The notes under the pieces: model-generated
Database searches by the model: none
The model's input: the letters and a program-made list of their open reading frames with translations, nothing else
Told to the model about the DNA's origin: nothing
Shown here: positions 1-10,004 of the stretch, piece after piece
Numbering within the stretch: the first letter of the stretch is position 1
Layout of the letters: each line of letters starts with the position of its first letter
Program-made: the position numbers and the translations under genes
Assembly (NCBI GenBank): GCA_933228675.1
Contig: OW121741.1
Location: forward strand, 57,004,134 to 57,068,133
DNA length: 64,000 nucleotides
Source: Stomorhina lunata
Lineage: Eukaryota > Arthropoda > Insecta > Diptera > Rhiniidae
Direction: 5' to 3'

Positions 1-315
1 TTTTAAATTCGTCAATTTGTACCCATCGAATTTTAGTATTTTGCCGATATCTCCAGTGTTTATGAACCGATTTTGATGAAAAAAAACGTGCTGCGTAGGT
101 CAATTTCCTGGAATCTGATATACAATTTATCTCGCTACACCCTCCAGGAGCTCCACAAACTTGATTTCAACAGACAGACGGACATGGTTAAATCGACTCT
201 CCTGGCGATTCTGAGTCGATCGGTATAATTTGGGGTCTAAAACGAATATTGAAAAAATTACAAACTGAATGTCAAACTTATAATACCCTTTCACCTATTG
301 GTGAAGGGTATAAAA
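1..315 (-). repeat. Dispersed repeat of the 'TACCCTTCACC' family (copy 1)
   Basis: This copy ends at about 285-315 with the near-palindrome TACCCTTTCACCTATTGGTG plus GAAGGGTA. It also carries the family marks of a CAGACAGACGGACATGG stretch and a GAGTCGATCGGTATAAT block. Five related copies lie at about 5960, 30950, 57165, 60880 and 61394. It has no coding capacity. The superfamily is unknown; a terminal hairpin would fit a Helitron-like or fold-back element, but that is inference. The copy is cut by the window start. Confidence 0.75.
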
Positions 316-319
316 ATAT

Positions 320-1568
320 CGTTAGATTTGTTCTACAAAAATGTAGCGAACAGTATGGCGAATATTTTTTGCTAAAATTTTAATATCAAAATGTATTTTA
401 TCTTAGACCTTTTGGCTTAAGTCTAGTTCAGGTGAACCGCACCGATCTTAAAAATTTTTATAGCCCATAAAGAACTTTTAATTTTTGGCAAGAACCTTTT
501 AGTTTAGGAGATACAGTGCTTTAAAGTTCCGAAGTATAAATCGATTTATTACTCTTAATTTTGAACCGATAGTTGCGATATATATGTCATGTGAAAGTGC
601 TCCAAAATATCTTTTAAACGATATAACCTTTTTTACCTTTCATTAACCCATTAAGGAACTAATCAACAAATGTTAAATTTTACCCTTGGTTTTTTAGCGA
701 AAATGTCCATATCTCGAAAACTGACCGATATAACGTAATCCAATGATGTATAGACATAAGTAGTCAACCTTTTAAGCTTTATTCTGATACTAATAATTAG
801 CTGATATCTTTTAAGATAACAAAGATATTGGGGTTTAAAGTTGATTTTTTTATCTTTCATTTTTAAAGTCTAGTTTAATTGAACTGCTCGATTTTAAACA
901 TTTTTATAGCCAATAAATTACTAAAATCGCGCGATTTTTTTGAAATAATTTTTCGCCTGCGGCGCTTCCTACTTTTTTTAACATTAATGGTTAAAGTTAA
1001 ATAAAAATTTATTTTGAAAAATTATTTCAAAAAAATCGCGCGATTTTTTTTAAATAATTTTTCGCCTGCGACGCTTACTACATTTTTAAACAAATAAGAT
1101 AAAAATATTTTCCTTTAAACCTTTACATGTTTGTTATCTTAAAAGATATGCGGTAACTATTGATATCAGATAAAAGCTTAATATGTTAGATACTTAAATT
1201 TGTACTTCATTTGATTATGTCATATTGATGGGTTTTTGAGAAATGGACATTGTTTTACAAAAACCAATAGTAAAATTCAATATTTTTGTTAATAGTTCCT
1301 TAATGCATTAATTAAACTAGACTTTAAAAATGAAAGATAAAAAAAATCAACTTTGAACCTTAATATCTCTGTTATCTTAACAAATATGAGCCAACTATAA
1401 GTATCAGATGAAAGCCTAAAAGGTTGACTACTTAAATCCATATATCATTTGATTACGTTATATTGATCAGTTTTCGAGATATGGACTTTTTTGCTAAAAA
1501 ACTAAGGCTAAAAATTAATATTTTTCTTGATAGTTCCTTAATGGGTTAATAAAAGGTAAAACTAATTA
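320..1568. repeat. Cluster of direct and inverted copies of a ~250-bp AT-rich unit
   Basis: The unit at about 600-890 (CATTAACCCATTAAGGAACT ... TTTTTAAAGTCTAGTTT) returns in reverse complement at about 1310-1560. A second copy in that reversed orientation lies at about 1095-1310, and a more diverged copy at about 320-600. The result is a partly palindromic cluster with a central spacer at 900-1090. Any open frame in it, such as the 65-residue one at 663-860, looks like a by-product of the repeat. No function is seen. Confidence 0.75.
920..1090. repeat. Two copies of a TCGCGCGA / GCCTGCGGCGC module
   Basis: Two copies of AAATCGCGCGATTTTTTT followed by AATAATTTTTCGCCTGCG sit about 110 bp apart in the spacer of the inverted cluster. 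The same words, in reverse complement, build the 96-bp tandem repeats at 17251-17660, so the two loci share a repeat family. The block stands out because it holds CpG-rich words in very AT-rich DNA. Confidence 0.75.
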
Positions 1569-1777
1569 TCTTATCTTTTTTTTTCTTCAATAACTTTATT
1601 TACAATCTATTTAAAAAAAACATTAAGTAAATTATTTGATTAAATTAAGAACCATAAAAATTAAACTTTACATGCGTTATTAGGGTATATCCTAACAACA
1701 TTACTTATAAATACATATATACATATTTACATTTTTATATACATACAATACATTAAATTAATAAAGAAATTTATACG

Positions 1778-4597
1778 TTATTTTCTATAGGGTAGATCAA
1801 GTACGTGGAATCTTTTTAATCGTTTTACTTCCTCTGATTCATCTAGTAAAGAAATAACGAGCGAATTAGAATGGTTACTCAGCCTGTTCAAGTATCTTGT
1901 ACTAAATTTATTTATTTCGTCCTGAATAAATGGGATTTTAAGATCATTATGAATATTTTTATTAGTGACAAACCACGGAGCATTAGCTATGAGTCTTAAG
2001 GTTTTCGACTGGTAAGGTTGAAGTATTTTTATATTTGAGTTGCTTGTGGTGCCCCATAGCTGAATACCATATGTCCACACGGGCTTCAATAGGCCTTATA
2101 AATTCTAATCTTATTCTCAAGATTAAAGTGGGGTTTATATAACTCAAGCGTCTGACGATTGAGTGAAATTTACATGTATTTTGTTTTTGTTACAATAACA
2201 AAACACATGTAAATTTCACTCAATCGTCAGACGCTTGAGTTATACAAACCCATCATAAGTGTTGACTTGGAACCCAATAACCAAAACATTTTTTTTTGTT
2301 TTTATATTCAAGTGTTCTATTTTTGCCTTTATATGATTTTTCCAGGTAAGTCTTTTGTCAAGATGCATTCCTAGATATTTCACACTTTCTGATTTTGGTA
2401 TTTGTTCATTATTAATATAAACGGGAGGACAAACTTCTTTTCTTAGCGTGAATGAGATATGAACGGATTTATCGGTATTAATAGTATTTTTCCATTTTTT
2501 GAGCCACTGCTGTAATGCATTAAGCTCATTTTGAACTAGCTGCGAAGCTGCAACTGCAGAATGATCTGAAGCTATTATAGCAGTGTCATCAGCATAGGTA
2601 GCAATTGTTACATCTTTGTGGACTGGCATGTCGGATGTGTATATTGTGTACAGTGTAGGGCCAAGTACGCTACCCTGAGGCACTCCAGCGTTTATCTCAT
2701 ATATTTCGGATATTTCATCATTCACCTTTACGTAGAAAGTTCGACTTTTTAGATAGGAACTAAGCAATAAATACATTGGAGCTGGTAAGATAATTTTTAG
2801 TTTGAACATCAGACCTTGATGCCAGACTCTGTCAAATGCTTGTTTAACATCTAAAAACACTGCTGAGCTATATAGTTACCTTTCTAAACCGTCAGAAACT
2901 ATCTCGATAATATGGTGGCATTGCTCCGGAGTACCGTGCTTGTGTCGAAATCCAAATTGATGATCGGGTATAACGCTTTGTTTTTCCAAAATAGGCAAAA
3001 GACGATGTGAAAGTATTCTCTCAAAAATTTTTGAAAATAAGGGAAGCAGACTTATTGGTCTGTATGAGGAAACTTCATTTTCTTGTTTGTTAGGTTTTAG
3101 GATCATGATGATTTCTGCACATTTCCATTGTGTTGGATAGTGCGATAATCTAAAAATAGCATTGTAAATCAGAGCTAAGAATAATATGGCTTTGTTTGGT
3201 AGATTTTTTGCAACTATTGGGTCTATCTTGTCATAACCTGGGGATTTATTATTGTTCAACTTAGATATTTCCATTCTAATTTCTGCTGGAGAGCATGCTT
3301 TAATTGGAAGATCCATTTGACACGGTGAATCTAAAAATTCTAAAACGGCATTTTCATTTGAATCATCCGTATTTGGAAAGGATTGAAATGTTTTTTCCAA
3401 ATGTTTGAAGAATACATCAGTTTTACTCTTTTCTGATCTGCACCAAGTGCCATCCTCATTTTTAATAGGTACATTTCTCTTGACTGGTCCCTTTAAGCAC
3501 TTTGTAACCTTCCATAAGCTTTTGTCGTTATCATTTGCTGTGTTAATTTGATTTAGATGGTGGGCGATTTCATTATTTTTGATATTGTTTAACCTTTTTT
3601 TTAAATCATTTGATGCACGATTAAAGTTAGTTTTATCAATGGGGTTTCTGGTAAAATGCCAAATTCTTCTCAGTCTCCTTTTATTTAAAATTGCTTGCCT
3701 TATTTCCGCTGATATTTTAACTTGACTTCCATTGCTTTCTATGTTCTGTGGAGTAGATAATAACGATGCCTCATGAATAAGAGCCATAAGTTTTTCCACG
3801 GATTGGTCAATGTCAAAATTTGTTGTAATTGATGTGTTTAGGTTTAGATTATTATCTATCCAATATTTAAAAGATTCAATATCAGTTTTCTTTGAGATGA
3901 GTTTTGAGTTTATACTCTTCGTTTGAAAACAAGCATTATAATTCAAAATGATTGGCGAGTGGTCTGAGCTTAAGTCAAAACTCTCTTTGATATCAAGGAG
4001 ATGTCTTGATACACCAGAAAAAATGAAAAAATCAAGCAAATATGGAATTTTAGCACTATCGCTTGGCCAGTATGTCGGACTTCCAGTTGAAATAGTTTTA
4101 TAATTATTTGCAATTATACAATTATATAGCTCTCTTCCTTTTGGGTTAACAAGTCTTGACCCCCACCAGGGATGTTTTGCGTTGAAGTCGCCACCAACAA
4201 TAAACCTGTTGCCCAGATTTTTAAAGAACTCATTGTAATCTTCAAATTTTACATTGTGCCTTGGTGGAAAATAAACAGAATAAACTGAAATCTCAGTGTT
4301 ATCACAACATAATTGTATTCCACTTGCTTGTATAAATGGTTTGATTACGGGATTCAAGACCTTGTATTTTAAAGATGATTTAACGAGGACAGCGGAACCG
4401 GCATGTGCTCTGTTATCTGGGTGGTTAGCTTCAATCAAGTCGAAATTAGGAATTTTAAAATAGGTTTTAGAAGTAAAGTGTGTTTCTGAGATCAGAAGAA
4501 TATCTATAAAATTCATTTTAAGAAATGTCAATATTTCTTTTGTATGGTTGGAAGCACCATTGGCATTCCATGTTGCTATTCTTATGTTTATTTGCAT
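1778..4597 (-). pseudogene. Jockey-like LINE ORF2 (endonuclease-reverse transcriptase), broken
   Basis: ORF2 starts at 4597 with MQINIRIATWNANG. The first ~220 residues are an AP-type endonuclease with visible motifs ATWNANG, SETHF, GGDFNAKHPWWGS and SSDHSPI. RT follows, with NNNKSPGYDKI, SSYRPISLLPLFSKIFERI, FLDVKQAFDRVWH, GVPQGSVLGPTLY and YADDTAI (near 2590). Breaks: an in-frame TAA at 2876-2878 just before FLDVKQAF; a hairpin at 2131-2251 that brings an early stop at about 2240; and a one-base frame change near 2090, after which the C-terminal piece (1778-2089, VWTYGIQLWG) is read in another frame. The first 573 codons are open, so the endonuclease looks undamaged. Confidence 0.85.
2131..2251. 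repeat. Near-perfect hairpin inside the LINE RT gene
   Basis: The left arm (2131-2189) and right arm (2193-2251) are reverse complements over about 59 bp with about three mismatches and a loop of only a few bases. The shared core contains AACTCAAGCGTCTGACGATT. In the minus-strand reading direction the downstream copy (left arm) is in frame with the LENKI block of the RT C-terminus. The upstream copy (right arm) therefore looks like the inverted duplicate, and it brings a stop codon. Confidence 0.9.
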
Positions 4598-5385
4598 AGT
4601 TTGGTTATAATAACGGTCATTAAATTCATTAATTTGTCTAACATGGCTTCTAATCTTGACAATATTTGAGAATCGTTGTTATTAAAACCATTTTTAGCAG
4701 CCTGGGAGTATAAAATATATGGTGTGTTTTTACTAGTATTAGGATTACTATTTTGTGGCCCTAAATTAGGAAAATCGTTTTGATTTGTTTGAAAGTTTTG
4801 AGATCTAGACTGATTTCTTGGAAGTGAAGCTCGTTTTTTGTGTATAAGTTCTTGATATATTTTGCATCCTTTATAACTCGCGGTATGTAGTATGTCCAAA
4901 CTGCTGGCAACGGAAGCACTGAACTAAGTCATCTCTCTTTTTGGGCGGTTCAATAGTAACAATGGCATTATTAATGTGTCGAATTTTATATATCTCCTTA
5001 TTATTAGGATTTGGATCAACATCTACGAAGAACATTGGAAGCGGTAATTTAGTTACACTACTTTTTACGTTTATAACATCTCTCACTTGGTGTCCTAACA
5101 GAAGCAATTCAGCTTTAATATCTTCAGTAGGTTTTGACTCTATAAGCTCTTTCCATTTTTAACTGATAGGTGTGAAACGAAATATTTTTGGATTCAAGGT
5201 ACTTAATCACTTTTCTATAAGAATCAATAGTTTTTATCATTAACCTTACTTGACTATCTCTCATTGACTTATAATGAAAACCACTAGCAGAAATTATTTT
5301 AGTAATAGCTTTAATCATGATACTTATGTTATCCACATTTGGAATAAATATTGGCGGTGGTTTTGGAGTTTTTTCTTCTTCAATA
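4588..5385 (-). pseudogene. Jockey-like LINE ORF1 (Gag-like protein), broken into three frames
   Basis: This is the nucleic-acid-binding Gag-like protein of the element. Three pieces are readable on the minus strand. 5124-5336 is the N-terminal part with a PPPIFIPNVDNI-like start just upstream. 4871-5107 is the middle part, ending in the first zinc knuckle (CFRCQQFGHT). 4588-4899 is the C-terminal tail, rich in N, Q and S. Frame changes lie near 5115 and 4885. At the second one the knuckle runs straight into sequence normally found after further knuckles (HTASYKGCKIY), so the later CCHC motifs appear deleted. The stop codon lies inside the start region of ORF2. The protein cannot be made whole. 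Confidence 0.8.
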
Positions 5386-5389
5386 AAGA

Positions 5390-5580
5390 ATTGTCAGCAA
5401 AAGGCAAATTGTGTGTTTACACGGTTGTAAGAAAATTGTAAGAAATGCTGTCAATTTCATAGTCAGAAATTGTCTGACAATTAATTAAGCTGACAATGTC
5501 AGCTTACAATAAATTGGCAGTTCACGCGATTATCAGATATGTGTACACAAAAAATTGCCAGATCTATTGTCAGTCACAAA
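5390..5580. repeat. Left subterminal repeat cluster (TGTAAGA / TGACAAT words)
   Basis: This stretch holds several copies of TGTAAGAAA, GTCAATTTC, CTGACAAT and GTTTACACGGTTGTAAGA, some in inverted pairs such as TCAGAAATTGTCTGA. The same words reappear inverted at 8035-8320. Confidence 0.65.
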
Positions 5581-5656
5581 GCACATGAAAAATATTGTTT
5601 ATTTTTGTGTTTTTGACTTGAAATTTATATTTGTTTATTATAAAATATTAACCAAA

Positions 5657-5767
5657 ATGGAAAAAACAGGCAATTGCCAAAATTTTAACAGTGTATGTTT
5701 AGAAAGCTGTGAAGATGAATGTGAAGTGGAGAAAAAACGTCTCACAGTGGGATTGTTTAAAAAATGA
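5657..5767 (+). CDS. Short unknown ORF, possible first exon of a lost transposase
   Basis: This is a 36-codon frame starting MEKTGNCQNFNSVCLESCED and ending GLFKK, cysteine- and acid-rich. It lies just inside the left subterminal repeats, where an autonomous DNA transposon would start its gene. No family is recognised. A pyrimidine-rich run ending in CAG at about 5822 could be a splice acceptor, but no good donor is seen. It may be chance. Confidence 0.25.
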   Translation: MEKTGNCQNFNSVCLESCEDECEVEKKRLTVGLFKK

Positions 5768-5959
5768 TGGAAATAAGTCTGCAACTTTTAAACCTTTAGG
5801 CCGATTTTAAAATATTTTTTTCAGAAATGTTTAAACCTAAAAAGCCTAGCTTTTACTATGGCGGCGCAATCGGCTCCCAAAGTAGGGCACCTCAGACTCA
5901 TAAATTAATTAAAACTATATATAATTGTCATTTTCCAACTAATATCTGATCTATATATA

Positions 5960-6870
5960 ACCAATAGGTAAAAGGGTATTATAAGTTTGCCATTCAGTTT
6001 GTAATTTTTTCATTATTCGTCTTAAAACAAATAAAAATAATACCGATCGACTCAGGAGTCGGGGTATAAATCGACTCAGAGAGTCGTATTTGACTATTCT
6101 TAGAATTTTAAAATCTTTTTTTAAAAATGCAGTTCAAAAAAATGTTTCAATTCAATTCTCATCGAAATTTGAATTTTGGCGATATCTCTAGTGTTTATAA
6201 ACCGATTTTAATGAAATTAAAATTAATAGCGTGCTGCGTTGGAAAATTTCCTAAAATCTGATATATAGTTCGGATTAAATAAATACGGTTTTTTAAATTT
6301 ATTTTTTTTAATTTACCAATTTGTGGACATTGTGCTGCGCTAAATTCTGTTTTCCTTGACTGCCAGTGGAGCATAGGGTCTCAAGTTGCGCTGAATTATT
6401 TCCTTAAATTTGATATATAGTTCAAAAAACTTTTTTTTTTAAATAAATTTTTTTACCAAAAAAAATATATTTTAAATTCGGTAATTTGTGAGACATCGAA
6501 TTTGGCGATATCCCAGATTGTAACTATTTTGATAATATATATAATATCGTTTTGCTTAGGAGGATTTTCTAGTATCTGATATATAATTCGTGTCGGTGTA
6601 CTATAAGTAAGTTGAGGAATTTATACAAATTAAAAAAATACAATTTAAAAGAAAATACAAAAATTTGAATTCGGCATCGAATTTCGAATTTTTGCTATAT
6701 TTCAGTTGTTAGTAGAATTACATGTTGTAATTTAATAGTATACTTGGTAGAACACTATTAACATACAATACCTATACATGTAAGTATGTCGGTATGCCAT
6801 CTAGGAGCTCATCAAACTTGATTTCAGCATACCGAAATATGTCTTAAATAAGTGTCTTTTGAACTTTATT
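5960..6870 (+). repeat. Dispersed repeat of the 'TACCCTTCACC' family (copy 2, long)
   Basis: This copy starts with CCAATAGGTAAAAGGGTATT and ends near GTCTTAAATAAGTG. It matches the copy at 30949-31880 along most of its length, including GTCGGTATGCCATCTA and CAGCATACCGAAATATG. It is non-coding, with repeated sentences built on GATATCTC, TTTGATGAAATT and AAATCTGATATATA. Confidence 0.75.
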
Positions 6871-6946
6871 CATGACATAGACCTATTGTTTCAGGAAATT
6901 TCAATTTCGATCCATAATTTTTTGCTTAAAAAGTTTTATACCATCT

Positions 6947-7263
6947 GTTAAGAGGTTGTGGGTTCGAATCCGGGCTCAGGTTCATATCATAAATTTTTAT
7001 TTTTTTTAATTTTAATAATTTTTTTATGATTTTAAATTAGATTAATAATTTTTAAGAATACTGAAAAAACTATGTGACACTTAGCAGTGTGGAATGCTGC
7101 ATTTTCTGCCCCGCTACGGACTTCATCAGCACACTGTGTCACCAACTGTTAGATGCCAGTAGTTAAGATCATCTATTTAACTGAATTCTTAAGCGAAATT
7201 GAAAACGAGAATTATATTAACACTCATTTCTATTTCACCTATGACCATATGATCGATTCAGTT
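6947..7263 (+). repeat. Partial copy of the fold-back element
   Basis: The sequence from GTTAAGAGGTTGTGGG to GATCGATTCAGTT is almost identical to 7527-7842, but the second inverted arm is missing. It is a one-armed copy of the adjacent element, and 257 bp of other sequence separate the two. Confidence 0.85.
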
Positions 7264-7520
7264 AGACGAACTTATCCACCATAGTTTTTTCCTTTTTGTT
7301 TTGTATTCCTATCCTTTATTAATCTACATTTACTTTGTACTTTAACCAACTGTCAGCTGGTAATGAAGACAAAGATTTTTGTTTTGACAAGTTTCTGTTT
7401 ATTCTTTTACGTTAATGCAAATTTGAATTTAGTATCAACTTGAAAGAGTTAGTGAAAACATGTAAATCGCGGTGCCCATGCAATTTAATTGAAGGAAATT
7501 AATTTTTAGTTGAACCATGA

Positions 7521-8025
7521 ATTTATGTTAAGAGGTTGTGGGTTCGAATCCGGGCTCAGGTTCATATCACAAATTTTTATTTTTTTTAATTTTAATAATT
7601 TTTTATGATTTTAAATTAGATTAATAATTTTTAAGAATACTGAAAAAACTATGTGACACTTAGCAGTGTGGAATGCTGCATTTTCTGTCCCGCTACGGAC
7701 TTCATCAGCACACTGTGTCACCAACTGTTAGATGCCAGTAGTTAAGATCATCTATTTAACTGAATTCTTAAGCGAAATTGAAAACGAGAATTATATTAAC
7801 ACTCATTTCTATTTCACCTATGACCATATGATCGATTCAGTTGAAGTCCGTAGCGGGACAGAAAATGCAGCATTCCACACTGCTAAGTGTCACATAGTTT
7901 TTTCAGTATTCTTAAAAATTATTAATCTAATTTAAAATCATAAAAAATTATGAAAATTAAAAAAAATAAAAATTTATGATATGAACCTGAGCCCGGATTC
8001 GAACCCACAACCTCTTAACATAAAT
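7521..8025. mobile_element. Fold-back/MITE element with 183-bp inverted arms and tRNA B-box-like ends
   Basis: The left arm (7521-7703) and right arm (7843-8025) are reverse complements over 183 bp with only about two mismatches. The loop is 139 bp. Each arm contains GGTTCGAATCC about 20 bp from the end, which is the consensus of the tRNA internal promoter B box. A usual T-stem does not form around it: GTGGG against CCGGG pairs poorly. The 67-codon frame over 7732-7935 crosses the loop and one arm and is not convincing as a gene. Such near-perfect arms suggest recent formation or gene conversion. Confidence 0.85.
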
Positions 8026-8034
8026 ACAACATAA

Positions 8035-8320
8035 ATAACATAAATTAACTGACAATGCATTGTAAGATGGTGGAATTTCTTGCAGCTGACAATAAAAACG
8101 AAGCTGACAATTTTTTAAAATGTTCTGCCAATTTTAAATAGAGTGTTTACACGATTGTAAGATATCTGACAATTTCATTGTAAGGTGGTTGTGTGACAAT
8201 GTGCTGACAATGCTTTAGCTGACAACGTTGTCAGCAAAGAATTGTAAGTTTACACGATTGTAAGAAATTTTCTTACAATTTTTCTTACAATATTGTAAGA
8301 TCTGACCATCATGTAGACAT
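8035..8320. repeat. Right subterminal repeat cluster (TTACA / GACAAT words)
   Basis: This cluster contains TTTACACGATTGTAAG twice, TTTCTTACAATTTTTCTTAC, GCTGACAATG and GACAACGTTGTC. These are the inverted counterparts of the cluster at 5390-5580. Confidence 0.65.
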
Positions 8321-9995
8321 AGCATTATACTTAAAATTGTCATGTTATGCTGATGGAGTAGCTTTAAGTCTCTAGTTGTATCTTATGTCGCTACTCTCCA
8401 GATAATTCTAGAGGCAGGTTAAGTTTCTTTAGATTATGAATCATTAAACTTTGTGTGACACATATTGGCTTATCGTTTGATGGAATAGATACACTTTAAG
8501 ACAGAAATGGTATAAATCGGCACTTTTAGATAGTTAAGGAGAAAGATATGTATGTATGTAGGTTATGGTTTTTAAATGAATAAAGCTTTGGACATTGAGT
8601 CCAACTTTTACTTGCTTTTAAGTTCTGGGTCTTATCAAATTATTAAGATGATTCTTAAAATCATCATGGATCGAAGATCTGCAAATGTTTTGACATAAAA
8701 TAAGCAAAATAAAAAGTATTACCAAGTATATAAAGCTAAGTAGCAATACCGTTTTATTCGAAATCTTTATAGATATAGATATAAACTTCGAAAAAAATAC
8801 AGCTAATATTAATTTGCCCATTATCAATTTGTTTTGATTTTCCAAATTTGGTTAATTTATGCATATTTGTATTTTTATTCAAATCTAGACTTCAATTTAA
8901 AGCAAATTAAAAAAAAACCTCTAGTGGCTGTAAAATAACAAAAATTTATAAAGAACATTTTTTATTTATATAAATCAATATTAAATTACTGTGGGCTATT
9001 TTATTTCTAAATCATATTTTTACATGACTTATCTTGTCAATATTTTTTGCTAAAAGCTTTATTGTGTTGGAGAAAGAAAATGTTTTTTATTCCTTTTTAT
9101 TTCATTAAGAATTTCCTGGTTTTATTCATGGAAAATTTTTAGAAGTTCTAGAGATTTGAAAAATTGTAATTGAAAATTATGGAAAAAATAATGTTCAGGC
9201 ATAAATTCCTTTATTCAAACAAGTATTGAATTTTATGCCCTCCTATTGAATTTATCATCATTCTGTGATTTTTATGAAAAGTATGTACGATTTGATTAAA
9301 TTTGTATTGTATTCAAACTTTTATTTTCTAATATTATTTGAATTTTCTTTATCATTTGAAACATCTCAATAACTTGGTAGACATCTTTATATATAGAACA
9401 TTATTAAAAATATTTTTTCAAACAATTCACATGCATTTTTTTTATAAAAGTTTAACGACCTTTTTTGTTTTATATAATATTCTTGTTTGTCAAAAATAAA
9501 TAGATTAAAATATATCTTAAATGTTCATAAAAAACATTTGTAAAGCATTTTATCAGCAAAAACATGTGAAGTATGTACGAAGTCCGAAAAGTAAGAATAA
9601 ACTATAGAGTGGTGCGTGTGGTGCAAATATTATCTTTTACTTCGAGTTTCCTTTTGCTTTCTTGATATAATAGGGTCAAAAAAATTTACAACTCTTCCTA
9701 GTGATTTTGTCTGGTGTAGTTGGCCATGAGTTAAAGGATGCCATACACTTTTTAAATTATGTGGCATCTCACTTATATATATGGCATACATGGCAACGCC
9801 TGTCTTCTAATAATTAGAACTATACGAAGTGGCAACCTAATATGCAGTTGCTTTTAAAAATTTTAGCCTGGCAACAAATTGGGAAGATATAAAACTTTTT
9901 TACAACAACAACAAGGCATATAAAACGATGTTCCCACGGCAGTATGTTCTTACTGTTAAAATGAGTGAAATTTTAAAATTGCTTATTTTAGAACA
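8321..9995. other. AT-rich DNA without a supported gene
   Basis: About 1.7 kb of low-complexity AT-rich sequence. The longest frame (8618-8845, minus, 75 codons) has two hydrophobic stretches but no family resemblance and no support. I see no terminal repeats, tandem arrays or coding matches here. Confidence 0.6.
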
Positions 9996-10004
9996 TTTCA
10001 AAAC

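Larger units (their letters stand above)
1570..5390 (-). mobile_element. Jockey-like non-LTR retrotransposon (LINE), degenerate
   Basis: On the minus strand the order is ORF1 (Gag-like, zinc knuckle), ORF2 (AP endonuclease then reverse transcriptase) and an A-rich 3' end (minus-strand GAAGAAAAAAAAAG near 1572-1592). ORF1 and ORF2 overlap by about 10 bp at 4588-4597, as is common in this group. The copy is dead. ORF1 has lost internal segments, ORF2 has a nonsense codon before the core RT block, the C-terminal part has a frameshift, and a hairpin interrupts the RT region. The length of about 3.8 kb suggests a nearly complete but deleted copy. The RT wording (VFLDVKQAFDRVWH, YADDTAI, WTYGIQLWG) supports the Jockey clade. 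Confidence 0.88.
5390..8320. mobile_element. Putative DNA transposon with complex subterminal repeats
   Basis: Both ends are packed with the same short words in opposite orientations: GTTTACACGATTGTAAGA, TTGTAAGAAA/TTTCTTACAA, AGCTGACAAT and ATTGTCAG. These occur at 5390-5580 and at 8035-8320. Between them lie a short reading frame (5657-5767), a dispersed repeat (about 5960-6870) and a partial plus a complete fold-back element (6947-8025), which look like later insertions. Subterminal motif clusters of this kind are typical transposase-binding regions. No clean terminal inverted repeat or TSD could be fixed by eye, so the element type stays open. Confidence 0.5.

Noticed and set aside
6951..6990. 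tRNA gene suggested by GGTTCGAATCC
   Set aside because: The T-stem does not pair and no D-arm, anticodon arm or acceptor stem can be found upstream; the word sits in a repeated fold-back arm.
7732..7935. 67-codon frame
   Set aside because: It crosses the loop and right arm of a fold-back element.
8618..8845. 75-codon frame with two hydrophobic segments
   Set aside because: AT-rich DNA often yields such I/L/F-rich frames; no homology or context supports it.
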